Shown one piece after another: positions 42,068 through 50,214 of a DNA stretch of 64,000 nucleotides. This stretch comes from Nonomuraea coxensis DSM 45129 (GTDB taxonomy: Bacteria > Actinomycetota > Actinomycetes > Streptosporangiales > Streptosporangiaceae). A model generated the notes under the pieces. That model was not told the DNA's origin and searched no databases. It worked only from the letters and a program-made list of their open reading frames with translations. A program made the translations under genes and the position numbers. Location: the NCBI RefSeq assembly GCF_019397265.1, contig NZ_CP068985.1, forward strand, positions 6,068,001 through 6,132,000. The letters are read 5' to 3'. Position 1 is the first letter of the stretch, and each line of letters starts with the position of its first letter.

Positions 42068-42104
42068 TTTCCGGTGGTCGGTGACCGTGGTCACCCGGAA
42101 AGCC
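42065..42104 (-). promoter_or_regulatory. Alternative hairpin overlapping the leader ORF end
   Basis: Perfect 10-bp inverted repeat GGCTTTCCGG (minus strand, from 42104) and CCGGAAAGCC (ending 42065), with an inner GGTGACC/GGTCACC palindrome. The first arm overlaps the last codons of the 24-codon leader ORF; the second shares 3 bases with the terminator stem. Confidence 0.6.
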
Positions 42105-42165
42105 GTCGCCGTCCGGCGAGCAGGCTCGCGGAGCACAGGGCGGTTTCGTGGGTCATGAGCCGCAT
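42091..42165 (-). CDS. 24-aa candidate leader peptide
   Basis: ATG with AAAGGCGGCGGA in front; the peptide begins MRLMTHE, has a single Cys (C11), five Leu including a Leu-Leu pair, three Arg in a row and ends RRRLSG. Third codon positions are 19 of 23 G/C, better than the other frames through this stretch, which supports translation. It ends inside the first arm of the hairpin at 42065-42104. The next feature downstream on this strand is the tRNA(CAG). Confidence 0.5.
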   Translation of the reverse strand: MRLMTHETALCSASLLAGRRRLSG

Positions 42166-42244
42166 TCCGCCGCCTTTCTGCTGTGGTCTCCTCGGTGCCG
42201 GACATGTACCACGGTACGAGGATGATCGGCGGCGGGCCACCCAT

Positions 42245-42395
42245 TTATCCGGCGCTCGCCGCGATCTCCAGCCCGTTGGGCAGCACGTCGGTGACCTGCA
42301 GCGTCCAGTCCACCCGCAGATGGACCACGGCCGGCACGCGGCTGCACCCGGCGGACCACTTCGACCAGGAGGATGGATCCGATCACCGAGAACAC
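42245..42395 (-). pseudogene. Possible frameshifted small gene after nrdB
   Basis: From GTG 42395 a frame reads FSVIGSILLVEVVRRVQPR, a membrane-helix-like start with good coding bias. The bias then moves to another frame that reads VDWTLQVTDVLPNGLEI and stops at 42245. A single frameshift near 42335 would join them. It lies 51 nt after nrdB on the same strand. This could be a real short gene pair or a decaying gene; I do not recognise either half. Confidence 0.35.
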
Positions 42396-42446
42396 GAGAA
42401 TCGGTTAGTCCGCCGGAGACTGCACGCCCTTGCCTCCCCGGAAATC

Positions 42447-43442
42447 CTAGAACGTCTCGTCGAAGCTCACCTTGCCCTCAACCGCCACCTGGTAAGCGGA
42501 CACGCGCCTTTCGAAGAAGTTCGCCAGCTCCTGCACGTCCTGGAGCTCCATGAACGCGAAGGGGTTGGCCGAGCCGTACCGGCGGGGCAGGCCGAGCCGG
42601 GTCAGCCGCTGGTCGGCGACGTACTCCAGGTACTGGCGCATCTGGTCCACGCCCATGCCCGGCATGCCCTCGCCGCACAGGTCCTCGGCGAAGGCCAGCT
42701 CGGCGGCGACCGCCTCCTCCAGCATGGCGGTCACCTGCTCGCCCAGCTCGTCGTCGAAGAGCGACGGCTCCTCGGCGCGTACGGTGTCCACCACGCCGAA
42801 GGCGAACTCCATGTGCAGGGACTCATCGCGGAACACCCAGTTCGTCCCGGTGGCCAGGCCGCCGAGCAGGCCGCGGGAGCGGAACCAGTAGACGTAGGCG
42901 AACGCGCCGTAGAAGAACAGGCCCTCGATGCAGGCGGCGAAGCAGATGAGGTTGAGCAGGAACCGCCGGCGCTGGCCGGCGTCCTCCAGCCGGTCGAGCC
43001 CGCCGATCGAGTCGATCCACCTGAAGCAGAACGCGGCCTTGTCCCTGATGGACGGGATGTGCTCGACCGCGGCGAACGCCTTGGCCCGCTCGTCAGGATC
43101 CGGCAGGTACGTGTCCAGCAGCGTCAGGTAGAACTGCACGTGCACCGCCTCCTCGAAGAGCTGCCGGCTCAGGTAGAGCCGCGCCTCCGGGGCGTTGACG
43201 TGCTGGTAGAGGTTGAGCACGAGGTTGTTGGCCACGATCGAGTCGCCGGTGGCGAAGAAGGCGACCAGCCGGTTGATCAGGTGCCGCTCCTGCGGCGTCA
43301 TCCGCGCCAGGTCGGCGAGGTCGCCGTGCAGGTCCACCTCCTCGACGGTCCAGGTGTTGCGGATGGCGGCGCGGAAGCGCTCGTAGAAGTCCGGATAGCG
43401 CATGGGGCGCAGGGTGAGGTCCATTCCGGGGTCGAGCAGCAT
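42447..43442 (-). CDS. nrdB: Ribonucleotide reductase class I, small (radical) subunit
   Basis: A 331-aa diiron protein. Iron ligands and radical tyrosine are in place: D67, E98-x-x-H101 with Y105 four residues on (FEEAVHVQFY, matching E115-H118-Y122 of the E. coli enzyme), CIEGLFFYGAF (Glu), and DESLHMEF (Glu, His). It generates the tyrosyl radical used by NrdA. ATG with AAGGAG 9 nt upstream, 35 bp after nrdA. In Streptomyces nrdAB is followed by the regulator nrdS; none is seen here. Confidence 0.92.
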   Translation of the reverse strand: MLLDPGMDLTLRPMRYPDFYERFRAAIRNTWTVEEVDLHGDLADLARMTPQERHLINRLVAFFATGDSIVANNLVLNLYQHVNAPEARLYLSRQLFEEAVHVQFYLTLLDTYLPDPDERAKAFAAVEHIPSIRDKAAFCFRWIDSIGGLDRLEDAGQRRRFLLNLICFAACIEGLFFYGAFAYVYWFRSRGLLGGLATGTNWVFRDESLHMEFAFGVVDTVRAEEPSLFDDELGEQVTAMLEEAVAAELAFAEDLCGEGMPGMGVDQMRQYLEYVADQRLTRLGLPRRYGSANPFAFMELQDVQELANFFERRVSAYQVAVEGKVSFDETF

Positions 43443-43477
43443 GACGTCGGGCTCCTTGCGTCGTTCGGGGAGGGCTT

Positions 43478-45655
43478 CTACTGGCAGGCTTCGCACGTCT
43501 CGGGGTTCTCCAGGGAGCACGCGACGGCGTCCGGGGCCGCCGGGGCCACGGTGGTCTGCGCGATGCGGGTCGCGGGGCGCGAGCGCAGGTAGTAGGTGGT
43601 CTTGAGGCCCTTCCTCCAGGCGTAGGCGTACATCGAGGAGAGCTTGCCGATGGTCGGGGCCGCCATGAAGAGGTTGAGCGACTGCGACTGGTCCACGTAC
43701 GGCTGGCGGGCCGCGGCGAGGTCGATGAGCGCCTTCTGCGGCAGCTCCCACGCAGTGCGGTAGAGCGTCTTCAGGTCGGCGGGCAGGCCGGGCACGTCCT
43801 GGACCGAGCCGTCGGCGCGCTTGATCGCGTCGCGCATCTCCTGCGTCCACAGCCCGCGCGCCCGCAGGTCGGCCACCAGATAGCGGTTGACCTGCAGGAA
43901 CTCGCCGGACAGGGTCTCGCGCTTGAACACGTTGGACACCTGCGGCTCGATGCACTCGTAGCAGCCGGCGATGGAGGCGATGGTGGCGGTCGGCGCGATC
44001 GCGACCAGGAGGGAGTTGCGCAGCCCGGTCCGCGCGATCTTGGCGCGCACCGCGTCCCAGCGGGGCGTGGCCGGCCCGTAGTGGTCGGGGTGCAGCACTC
44101 CCCCGGCGGCGCGGGTGTCGGCGTAGGAGGGGTGCGGGCCGCGCTCGGCGGCGAGGTCGGCCGAGGTGTCGTACGCGGTGAGCGCGATCTCCTCGGCGAT
44201 CCTGGTGGACAGGTCGAGCGCCCGCGGCGAGTCGAACGGCAGCCGCAGCGCGAAGAACACGTCGGCGAGCCCCATGACGCCGAGTCCGACCGGCCGCCAG
44301 CGCAGGTTGGCCGCCTCGGCCTCGGGCGTCGGGTGGAAGCCGAGGTCGATGGTCCGGTCGAGGAAGCGCACGGCGGTGCGGACGGTGCCGCGCAGCCGTT
44401 CCCAGTCCAGGTTCCCGTTCACCACATGGGCGGCCAGGTTGACCGAGCCCAGGTTGCAGACGGCGGTCTCGGCGTCGCCGGTGACCTCCAGGATCTCGGT
44501 GCACAGGTTCGACAGGTGGATGACGTTGCCGGGGCGGGCGGTCTGGTTGGAGGTGCGGTTGGCGGCGTCCTTGAAGGTCATCCAGCCGTTGCCGGTCTGG
44601 GCGAGGGTGCGCATCATCCGGCCGTACAGGGTGCGGGCGGGGAGCTGCCGGACGAAGCGGCCGGCCGCCTCGTACGCGCGGTAGGCGGCGGTGAACTCCT
44701 CCCCGTACAGGTCGGTGAGGTCGGGCGTCTCCTTCGGGTCGAACAGGGACCACACCTCGTCCGCCTCGACCCTGCGCATGAACTCGTCCGGCACCCAGTT
44801 GGCCAGGTTGAGGTTGTGGGTGCGGCGGGCGTCCTCGCCGGTGTTGTCGCGCAGCTCCAGGAACTCCTCGACGTCGGCGTGCCAGGTCTCCAGGTAGACG
44901 CAGGCGGCGCCCTTGCGCCGGCCGCCCTGGTTGACCGCCGCCACCGAGGCGTCGAGGGTGCGCAGCCACGGGACGATGCCGTTGGAGTGGCCGTTGGTGC
45001 CGCGGATCAGCGAGCCGCGCGAGCGGACCCGGGTCCAGGAGATGCCGATGCCGCCGGCGTACTTGGACAGGCGGGCGACCTGGCCGTAGCGCTCGTAGAT
45101 GGCCTCCAGCTCGTCGCGCGGCGAGTCGAGCAGGAAGCACGACGACAGTTGCGGGCGGCGGGTGCCGGAGTTGAACAGCGTGGGCGAGCTGGGCAGGTAC
45201 GCCAGCGCCGACATCAGCCCGTACAGCTCGGCCGCCTCCGCCACGCTGTCCGCGAGCCCGCAGGCGACGCGCAGGAAGAAGTGCTGCGGCCGCTCCAGCA
45301 CCGCCCGGGTCTCGGGGTGGCGCAGCAGGTAGCGGTCGTACACGGTGCGCAGGCCGAAATACTCGAAACGGTCGTCGGCCGCCGGGTCGACGAGGGCGTC
45401 CAGCTCGGCGGCGTGCCCGGCGACGAACGCGGCCAGCCGGTCCTGGAGCAGCCCGGCCGCGTGGCAGGCGGCCACCGACTCGGAGAAGGAGCGCACCCCG
45501 TGCCCGGCGGCCTCCTCGGCGATCTCCTCGGCCAGCAGCCGGGCGGCGATCCGGGAGTTCTCCGGGTCCGTGATCACCCGGGCGGCGGCCTCCTCGATGG
45601 CCAGCCGGCGGCCGGCCGCGTCCGGACGCCTGGCGGCCTCGACGATCTGCGTCAC
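43478..45655 (-). CDS. nrdA: Ribonucleotide reductase class I, large (catalytic) subunit
   Basis: A 725-aa protein that reduces ribonucleotides aerobically. Active-site Cys lie in QLSSCFLLD and HLSNLCTEI; the barrel has VCNLGSVNLAAHV; the C-terminal redox pair is C721-x-x-C724 (ETCEACQ). The N-terminus is short and no clear ATP-cone is visible. I chose the GTG at 45655 (AGGAG 7 nt upstream); a longer frame to 45748 runs into the riboswitch. Expression is under the upstream cobalamin riboswitch, as for Streptomyces nrdABS, so this enzyme should be off when B12 allows the class II enzyme to work. Confidence 0.93.
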   Translation of the reverse strand: MTQIVEAARRPDAAGRRLAIEEAAARVITDPENSRIAARLLAEEIAEEAAGHGVRSFSESVAACHAAGLLQDRLAAFVAGHAAELDALVDPAADDRFEYFGLRTVYDRYLLRHPETRAVLERPQHFFLRVACGLADSVAEAAELYGLMSALAYLPSSPTLFNSGTRRPQLSSCFLLDSPRDELEAIYERYGQVARLSKYAGGIGISWTRVRSRGSLIRGTNGHSNGIVPWLRTLDASVAAVNQGGRRKGAACVYLETWHADVEEFLELRDNTGEDARRTHNLNLANWVPDEFMRRVEADEVWSLFDPKETPDLTDLYGEEFTAAYRAYEAAGRFVRQLPARTLYGRMMRTLAQTGNGWMTFKDAANRTSNQTARPGNVIHLSNLCTEILEVTGDAETAVCNLGSVNLAAHVVNGNLDWERLRGTVRTAVRFLDRTIDLGFHPTPEAEAANLRWRPVGLGVMGLADVFFALRLPFDSPRALDLSTRIAEEIALTAYDTSADLAAERGPHPSYADTRAAGGVLHPDHYGPATPRWDAVRAKIARTGLRNSLLVAIAPTATIASIAGCYECIEPQVSNVFKRETLSGEFLQVNRYLVADLRARGLWTQEMRDAIKRADGSVQDVPGLPADLKTLYRTAWELPQKALIDLAAARQPYVDQSQSLNLFMAAPTIGKLSSMYAYAWRKGLKTTYYLRSRPATRIAQTTVAPAAPDAVACSLENPETCEACQ

Positions 45656-45761
45656 GTGCTCTCTCCTCGCGAGCTCATTCCCGGAGAAGGGCACGCGAGA
45701 GCCGCGCGGGCAGGCCGCGTCGCCCCGCCTGCCCTCCCTCGGGGCCATGGACGGTCACGTC
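45656..45761 (-). promoter_or_regulatory. Expression platform of the riboswitch
   Basis: Between aptamer and nrdA. GCTCTCGCG (45702-45694) can pair with the CGCGAGGAGAGAGC segment that holds the nrdA ribosome site, sequestering it. CTTCTCC further down offers a second anti-ribosome-site partner. This suggests translational control by B12. Confidence 0.5.
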
Positions 45762-45942
45762 GCGGGCAGGTCTTCGGGCTCGCGGGCACACCTCATCGGC
45801 TCCTACTGGCCGTCGCTTCCCGGATGGCTCCAGTGCTCATGACGGCGGTCGTTCCCGCTCACCGCTGCGGGGCAGCCCCGGATTCGCACCGGGTTCCCTT
45901 TCACTCCGCCCCGGGGGGCGAACCAGCGACGACCTGGATCCT
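45762..45942 (-). ncRNA. Cobalamin (B12) riboswitch
   Basis: On the minus strand the AdoCbl aptamer landmarks are clear: CAGGTC opening arm pairing with GACCTG at the end; GGGAACCCGGTGCGAATCCG and GGGGCTGCCCCGC in the core; the B12-box-like GAGCACTGG region; and the closing AGCCCGAAGACCTGCC. It heads the nrdAB transcript. Ligand binding should reduce nrdAB expression. Confidence 0.92.
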
Positions 45943-45965
45943 ACATCTAGTGGCCGTTCCCGCAA
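45938..45965 (-). promoter_or_regulatory. Promoter of the riboswitch-nrdAB transcript
   Basis: Minus strand -35 TTGCGG (45960-45965) and -10 TAGGAT (45938-45943), 16 bp apart, place the transcript start at about 45931, at the beginning of the aptamer. The promoter lies within the 3' end of the TctC-like gene. Confidence 0.5.
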
Positions 45966-46924
45966 CTACCCCCACAGGTTGTGGCGCGGGCCGAGTTGAT
46001 CAGCCCCAGATCGTGGAGGACGGCCCGGGTGCGCTCGACCTCGGAGGCCAGCCAGAGCACGAAGTCGTCGCCGCTGAGCGGGATCGAGATCCAGCCGGCG
46101 GCCCGGCAGGCGGCCAGCCAGCCGGTGGAGGACGTCGCCTCCTCGCACATGCGCACGGCGGCCTCACGGCTCTCGTCCGGCATGCCGCCGGGGCCGAAGG
46201 CGGCGGTCCAGTCGGTGAAGTCGACCCGCACGCCGGACTCCAGCAACGTCGGCGCGTCCACCTCGGGCACCCGCTGGGCGCAGGAGACCGCGAGCGCCCT
46301 GAGCCGCCCGCGCGAGAGGTTCTCCCGCCAGTCGGCGAGCACGCCGGTGGCCGCCGCTGCCTTGCCGGACAGCAGGGCGGTCACGACCTCCTGGGTGCCG
46401 GGGTAGCCGGTGTAGTCGACCTGACGGCTGTCGGCGCCGATGCCCTTGGCGATCAGGCCGAACAGCAGGTGGCCGGGCGCGCCCTGCGGGCCGCCGGCCA
46501 CCGGCGTCTCGCCGGGGCGGGCCAGCAGGTGGGCGGCGAAGCCCTCGAAGTCCTTGAAGCGGGAGTTGCCCGGCACGACCACGACCTCGACGTCGCCGGC
46601 CAGCCGGGCGAGGGGCGTGGCCGCGTCGAGCAGGGTCTGGCCGTTGTTGAGCTCGGCGGCTGCCATCGCGGACAGGCCGCTCACGGTGACCTTGGTGCCG
46701 GTGCCGGTCTCGTACCCGGCGGCGCGGGCCGCGCCGGCGAGCGCCTGGCCGACCTCGCTCCAGCGGCGGGCGGCCGGGTTGATGGCGAACCGCGTCCGCA
46801 GCCCGGCGCGCCCGCCGGGGACCTGCCGGGCGCCGCAGCCGGTCAGCGCCGCTCCGGTCAGGGCCGATCCCGCCACCGCGCCGGACGCGGCCAGCAGGCT
46901 TGCCAGGAACCGCCGACGGCGCAT
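45947..46924 (-). CDS. TctC-like solute-binding lipoprotein
   Basis: A 325-aa protein of the tripartite tricarboxylate transporter binding-protein (Bug/TctC) type: FEGFAAHLLARPGETPVAGGPQGAPGHLLFG and YPGTQEVVTALLSGKAAAATG. N-terminus MRRRRFLASLL has a twin-arginine (RRxFL) pattern followed by lipobox ALTGC (C30), so a Tat-exported lipoprotein is likely. No TctA/TctB membrane genes are near. Unusual tail: the protein ends CGGSCGNGH, a Cys/Gly/His cluster not expected in the family. ATG at 46924 with GGAG upstream. Confidence 0.75.
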   Translation of the reverse strand: MRRRRFLASLLAASGAVAGSALTGAALTGCGARQVPGGRAGLRTRFAINPAARRWSEVGQALAGAARAAGYETGTGTKVTVSGLSAMAAAELNNGQTLLDAATPLARLAGDVEVVVVPGNSRFKDFEGFAAHLLARPGETPVAGGPQGAPGHLLFGLIAKGIGADSRQVDYTGYPGTQEVVTALLSGKAAAATGVLADWRENLSRGRLRALAVSCAQRVPEVDAPTLLESGVRVDFTDWTAAFGPGGMPDESREAAVRMCEEATSSTGWLAACRAAGWISIPLSGDDFVLWLASEVERTRAVLHDLGLINSARATTCGGSCGNGH

Positions 46925-47040
46925 GTGTCTCTCCCCGAAGCTCCCCGAATCCCCCTTACCCCAAGTTATTGACACATTACACAGAGATACACATTTACGC
47001 GCCCGACCCCACCAACCGATATTTGGCGAAATGTCGCTTT

Positions 47041-47829
47041 TTAGGCGGAAGCGGAGTGATCGATTTTGCGGGCCACACCCGCCATGAGCGACGACGGCAA
47101 CGCCCAGTCGCCCACGAGTTTCGGCCGGTCCGGCCGCCAGTCGACGGCCTGCACCAGTCCGGGCGGATCAAGGGAGAAATCGCCGAAGAACCGCCGGATC
47201 TCGGACGGCCGCCGGTCCGCTCCCCCGCTCCCGGACGAGCCCCGGTAGCCGCGCCCGCCCTCCTCGTCCTCCAGCCGTCCCATCGTGGTGGCGTGACTGA
47301 TCACCAGGAAGCTGCCGGGGGCGAGGCGCTCGCGCAGCCGGGCCACGGCCGCGTCCGGCCGGGCGGAGTCGGGCAGGAAGTGCAGGATCGACACCAGCAG
47401 GACGGCGACGGGCCGGTCCAGGTCGAGGAAGCCGCCGGCCTTGTCCAGCACGTCGTCGGCGTCCAGCAGGTCGGCCTCGACGCAGACGGCCCTGCCCACG
47501 TTCGCGGCGAGCAGGGCCTTGGCGTGGGCGGCCACGACGGGGTCGTGGTCGACGTAGACGACCCGGGCACCGGGCGCCACCTCGTGCGCGCTGCCCTGGG
47601 TGGGCAGCCCGCTGCCCAGGTCGACGAACTGGTCGATCCCGGCGGCGGCCACGTAGCGCACGGCACGCTGCAGGAAGGCCCGGTTCGCGCGGGCCAGCGG
47701 GACCGCCTCCGGGACCAGCTCGGCGAGCTGCTCGATGGCCAGGCGGTCGACCGCGAAGTTGTCCGTCCCGCCGAGCATGTAGTCGTACATGCGTGCGAGA
47801 TTGGGCCGCTGCTGGTCGAACTGCCGCAC
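47041..47829 (-). CDS. SAM-dependent methyltransferase, SAV2177/DUF574 family
   Basis: A 262-aa methyltransferase of the group expanded in actinomycetes (PF04672). N-terminus NLARMYDYMLGGTDNFAVDR is diagnostic; FVDLGSGLPTQGSAHEVAPGARVVYVDHDP is the SAM-binding motif I-II region near residue 65. GTG start. Substrates are unknown for the family. Stands alone between TctC and glmS. Confidence 0.85.
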   Translation of the reverse strand: MRQFDQQRPNLARMYDYMLGGTDNFAVDRLAIEQLAELVPEAVPLARANRAFLQRAVRYVAAAGIDQFVDLGSGLPTQGSAHEVAPGARVVYVDHDPVVAAHAKALLAANVGRAVCVEADLLDADDVLDKAGGFLDLDRPVAVLLVSILHFLPDSARPDAAVARLRERLAPGSFLVISHATTMGRLEDEEGGRGYRGSSGSGGADRRPSEIRRFFGDFSLDPPGLVQAVDWRPDRPKLVGDWALPSSLMAGVARKIDHSASA

Positions 47830-47898
47830 GTATCGAATTTATGCCGTCCGGAGCCAGATAACACTACCCAGAGCGAAATGTGGCTTAATTGGACTCAA

Positions 47899-49719
47899 TT
47901 ACTCAACAGTAACGCTCTTGGCGAGATTGCGCGGCTTGTCGACATCCCGGTCCAGCGCGACCGCCGCGTGGTAGGCGAGGAGCTGGAGCGGGATGGTGAG
48001 CAGGATCGGGTCCAGCTCGACCTCGTTCTTCGGGATCACGATCACGTCGTCGGCCAGCTTGGCCTCCGGCTCGCGGTGGCCGACCATGAGCACCTGGCCG
48101 CCCCGGGTGCGGATCTCGCCGAGCGTGGTGAGGTTCTTGTCCAGCAGCTCGTCGTCGGGGACGATCGCGACCGTCGGCATCTCGGGACCGATCAGCGCGA
48201 GCGGGCCGTGCTTGAGCTCGCTCGCCGGGTACGCCTCGGCGTGCACGTACGAGATCTCCTTGAGCTTCTGCGCGCCCTCCCTGGCCACCGGGTAGCCGCG
48301 CACCCGGCCGACGAACATCATGCTCGGGTGGCCGGCGTACTTGCGGGCCAGCTCGGCGATCTTGTCGCCCTGGGTGAGGATGTCGGCGATCTGGCCGGGC
48401 AGCCGGCGCAGGCCCTCCACGATGCGCCGCCCGTCGGCCGGCGACAGGTCGCGCACCCGGCCGAGGTGCAGCGCGAGCAGCGCGAAGGCGACCGCCGTGG
48501 AGGTGAACGCCTTGGTCGAGGCGACCGAGACCTCGGGCCCCGCGTGCAGGTAGATGCCGCCGTCCACCTCGCGGGCGATGGCGCTGCCCACGGCGTTCAC
48601 GATGCCGATGACCCGGCCGCCCTTGCGCTTGAGCTCCTGGACGGCGGCGAGCGTGTCATAGGTCTCGCCGGACTGGCTGATCGCGACGTAGAGCGTGTCG
48701 GGGTCCACGACCGGGTTGCGGTAGCGGAACTCGCTGGCCGGCTCGGCGTCGGCGGGGATGCGCGCCAGCTCCTCGATGAGCTGGGCGCCGATCTGGCCCG
48801 AGTAATACGCCGACCCGCAGCCGATGATCTTCACCCGGCGGAACGAGCGGGTCTCGCGGGCGTCCATGTTGAGCCCGCCGAGGTGGGCGACGTGGAAGCG
48901 CTCGTCGAGGCGGCCGGACATCGTCCTGGTGATCGTCTCGGGCTGCTCGGAGATCTCCTTGAGCAGGTAGTGCTCGTAGCCGCCGGTGTCGTAGTGGCCG
49001 GCGTCCCAGTCGACGGTCAGCGGCTCCTTGGCAGTCTCGCGGGCGTCGCTCGCGAAGGTGTGGAAGCCGTCGGCCTTGAGCACGGCCAGCTCGCCGTCCT
49101 CCAGGTGCACGACCTGGCGGGTGTAGCGGATCAGGGCGGCGACGTCGGAGGCGGCGAACATCTCCTTCTCGCCGATGCCGAGCACGATCGGGCTGCCGTT
49201 GCGGGCCACGACCACCTCGCCGGGGCGCTCGGCGTCGATGACGGCGATGCCGTACGTGCCGACGATGCTCTTCAGCGTCTTCCTGACCGCCTCCTCCAGG
49301 GTGTCGTTCTCGTCCACGGCATGGGCGATCAGGTGGGCCAGCACCTCGGTGTCGGTCTCCGAGGCGAACGCGACGCCGTCGGCGATCAGCTTGGCGCGCA
49401 GCTCGGCGGCGTTCTCGATGATGCCGTTGTGCACGACCGCGATGCGCTGGTCGGCCGAGAGGTGCGGGTGGGCGTTCTCGTCGCTCGGGACGCCGTGCGT
49501 GGCCCAGCGGGTGTGCCCGATGCCGAGCCCGCCCTTGAACCTGGCGGGCACGACCTTGGCCAGGTCGGCCACCCGGCCCTTGACCTTGCGGAGCTTCAGC
49601 CCCTTGTTGGACACCACGAGCCCGGCGGAGTCATAGCCTCGGTACTCGAGCCGCTGCAACCCCTCCAGGAGGATGGGCGCCGCGTCCTTGGGGCCGACAT
49701 AGGCCACGATTCCGCACAT
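47899..49719 (-). CDS. glmS: Glutamine-fructose-6-phosphate aminotransferase
   Basis: A 606-aa enzyme that makes glucosamine-6-phosphate from fructose-6-phosphate and glutamine, entering peptidoglycan precursor synthesis. N-terminal MCGIVAYVG gives the amidotransferase nucleophile C2; two SIS domains follow (GCGSAYYSGQIGAQLIEEL near 295 and FVGRVRGYPVAREGAQKLKE near 470); the C-terminus is KSVTVE, the canonical ending. ATG with AAGGAG upstream. The frame stays open far upstream without being coding. Preceded by a small gene 23 nt away. Confidence 0.95.
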   Translation of the reverse strand: MCGIVAYVGPKDAAPILLEGLQRLEYRGYDSAGLVVSNKGLKLRKVKGRVADLAKVVPARFKGGLGIGHTRWATHGVPSDENAHPHLSADQRIAVVHNGIIENAAELRAKLIADGVAFASETDTEVLAHLIAHAVDENDTLEEAVRKTLKSIVGTYGIAVIDAERPGEVVVARNGSPIVLGIGEKEMFAASDVAALIRYTRQVVHLEDGELAVLKADGFHTFASDARETAKEPLTVDWDAGHYDTGGYEHYLLKEISEQPETITRTMSGRLDERFHVAHLGGLNMDARETRSFRRVKIIGCGSAYYSGQIGAQLIEELARIPADAEPASEFRYRNPVVDPDTLYVAISQSGETYDTLAAVQELKRKGGRVIGIVNAVGSAIAREVDGGIYLHAGPEVSVASTKAFTSTAVAFALLALHLGRVRDLSPADGRRIVEGLRRLPGQIADILTQGDKIAELARKYAGHPSMMFVGRVRGYPVAREGAQKLKEISYVHAEAYPASELKHGPLALIGPEMPTVAIVPDDELLDKNLTTLGEIRTRGGQVLMVGHREPEAKLADDVIVIPKNEVELDPILLTIPLQLLAYHAAVALDRDVDKPRNLAKSVTVE

Positions 49720-49742
49720 CGAGGTCTCCTTTGTGTTTCTGG

Positions 49743-50018
49743 TTATCCGTAGACGATCCTGCGGAGCTGCCGCAGCGACAGCTCGGGCGCGGCCACCCGG
49801 CGACCGCGTAACTCGGCGGCGATCCTGGGGAAGATCTCGTCGTTGGTGAGGCCGCGCGCCTTCAGCTCGCCGTGACGGCGCCGGACGTACTCCTCGGCCG
49901 TCTCCGAGAAGTAGGCCAGCACGTCGGCGACGACGCGCGCCGCCTCCCCCGGGCCGAGCGCGCTCGTCCGGATGAGGTGGGCGATGAGGTCCTCGTAGGG
50001 ATGCCGTGCCGTGGACAC
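49743..50018 (-). CDS. Conserved small helical protein upstream of glmS
   Basis: A 91-aa protein, mostly helical (YEDLIAHLIRT, PGEAARVVADVLAYFSETAEEYVRRRH), ending ELSLRQLRRIVYG. No named family recognised. I prefer GTG at 50018: codons of the longer frame from GTG 50051 have poor coding bias, although that GTG has an AGGA ribosome site. It is 23 nt upstream of glmS on the same strand. Confidence 0.65.
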   Translation of the reverse strand: MSTARHPYEDLIAHLIRTSALGPGEAARVVADVLAYFSETAEEYVRRRHGELKARGLTNDEIFPRIAAELRGRRVAAPELSLRQLRRIVYG

Positions 50019-50059
50019 AGAGGAGGACACTACGCATCTGGAACGAGACACGCCAACAT

Positions 50060-50083
50060 CCTGCCCGAAATCGGGCAGGGTTT
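50060..50083. terminator. Hairpin with T-run in the glmS/amidase gap
   Basis: CCTGCCCG AAAT CGGGCAGG stem with 4-nt loop, then GTTT. It lies in the divergent gap; it may be an attenuator for the amidase transcript or a structural element, since no plus-strand gene ends before it. Confidence 0.45.
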
Positions 50084-50214
50084 AACACTTCCTCACATTT
50101 CCCTGGCACATCAGCCGTCAGTCCCAGCAGTAACAGCCGCCCCGTCTGACTCACCACTTTCCGGGGAAGGTTACGCTCGGTAGTCGATTCGTGACGTTCT
50201 TCGGGGGACATGTC

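Larger units (their letters stand above)
41906..42446. other. Long intergenic stretch between GH20/tRNA and nrdB
   Basis: About 540 bp with no gene of normal size. It holds the 41911 hairpin, the two alternative hairpins and the leader ORF at 42040-42165, an arm pair GTACC/GGTAC near 42210, and the possibly frameshifted small gene. Confidence 0.6.

Noticed and set aside
42050..42244. 64-codon minus-strand frame overlapping the leader ORF.
   Set aside because: Its first third has fair bias, but it loses bias where the 24-codon leader frame gains it, and its ATG has no ribosome site.
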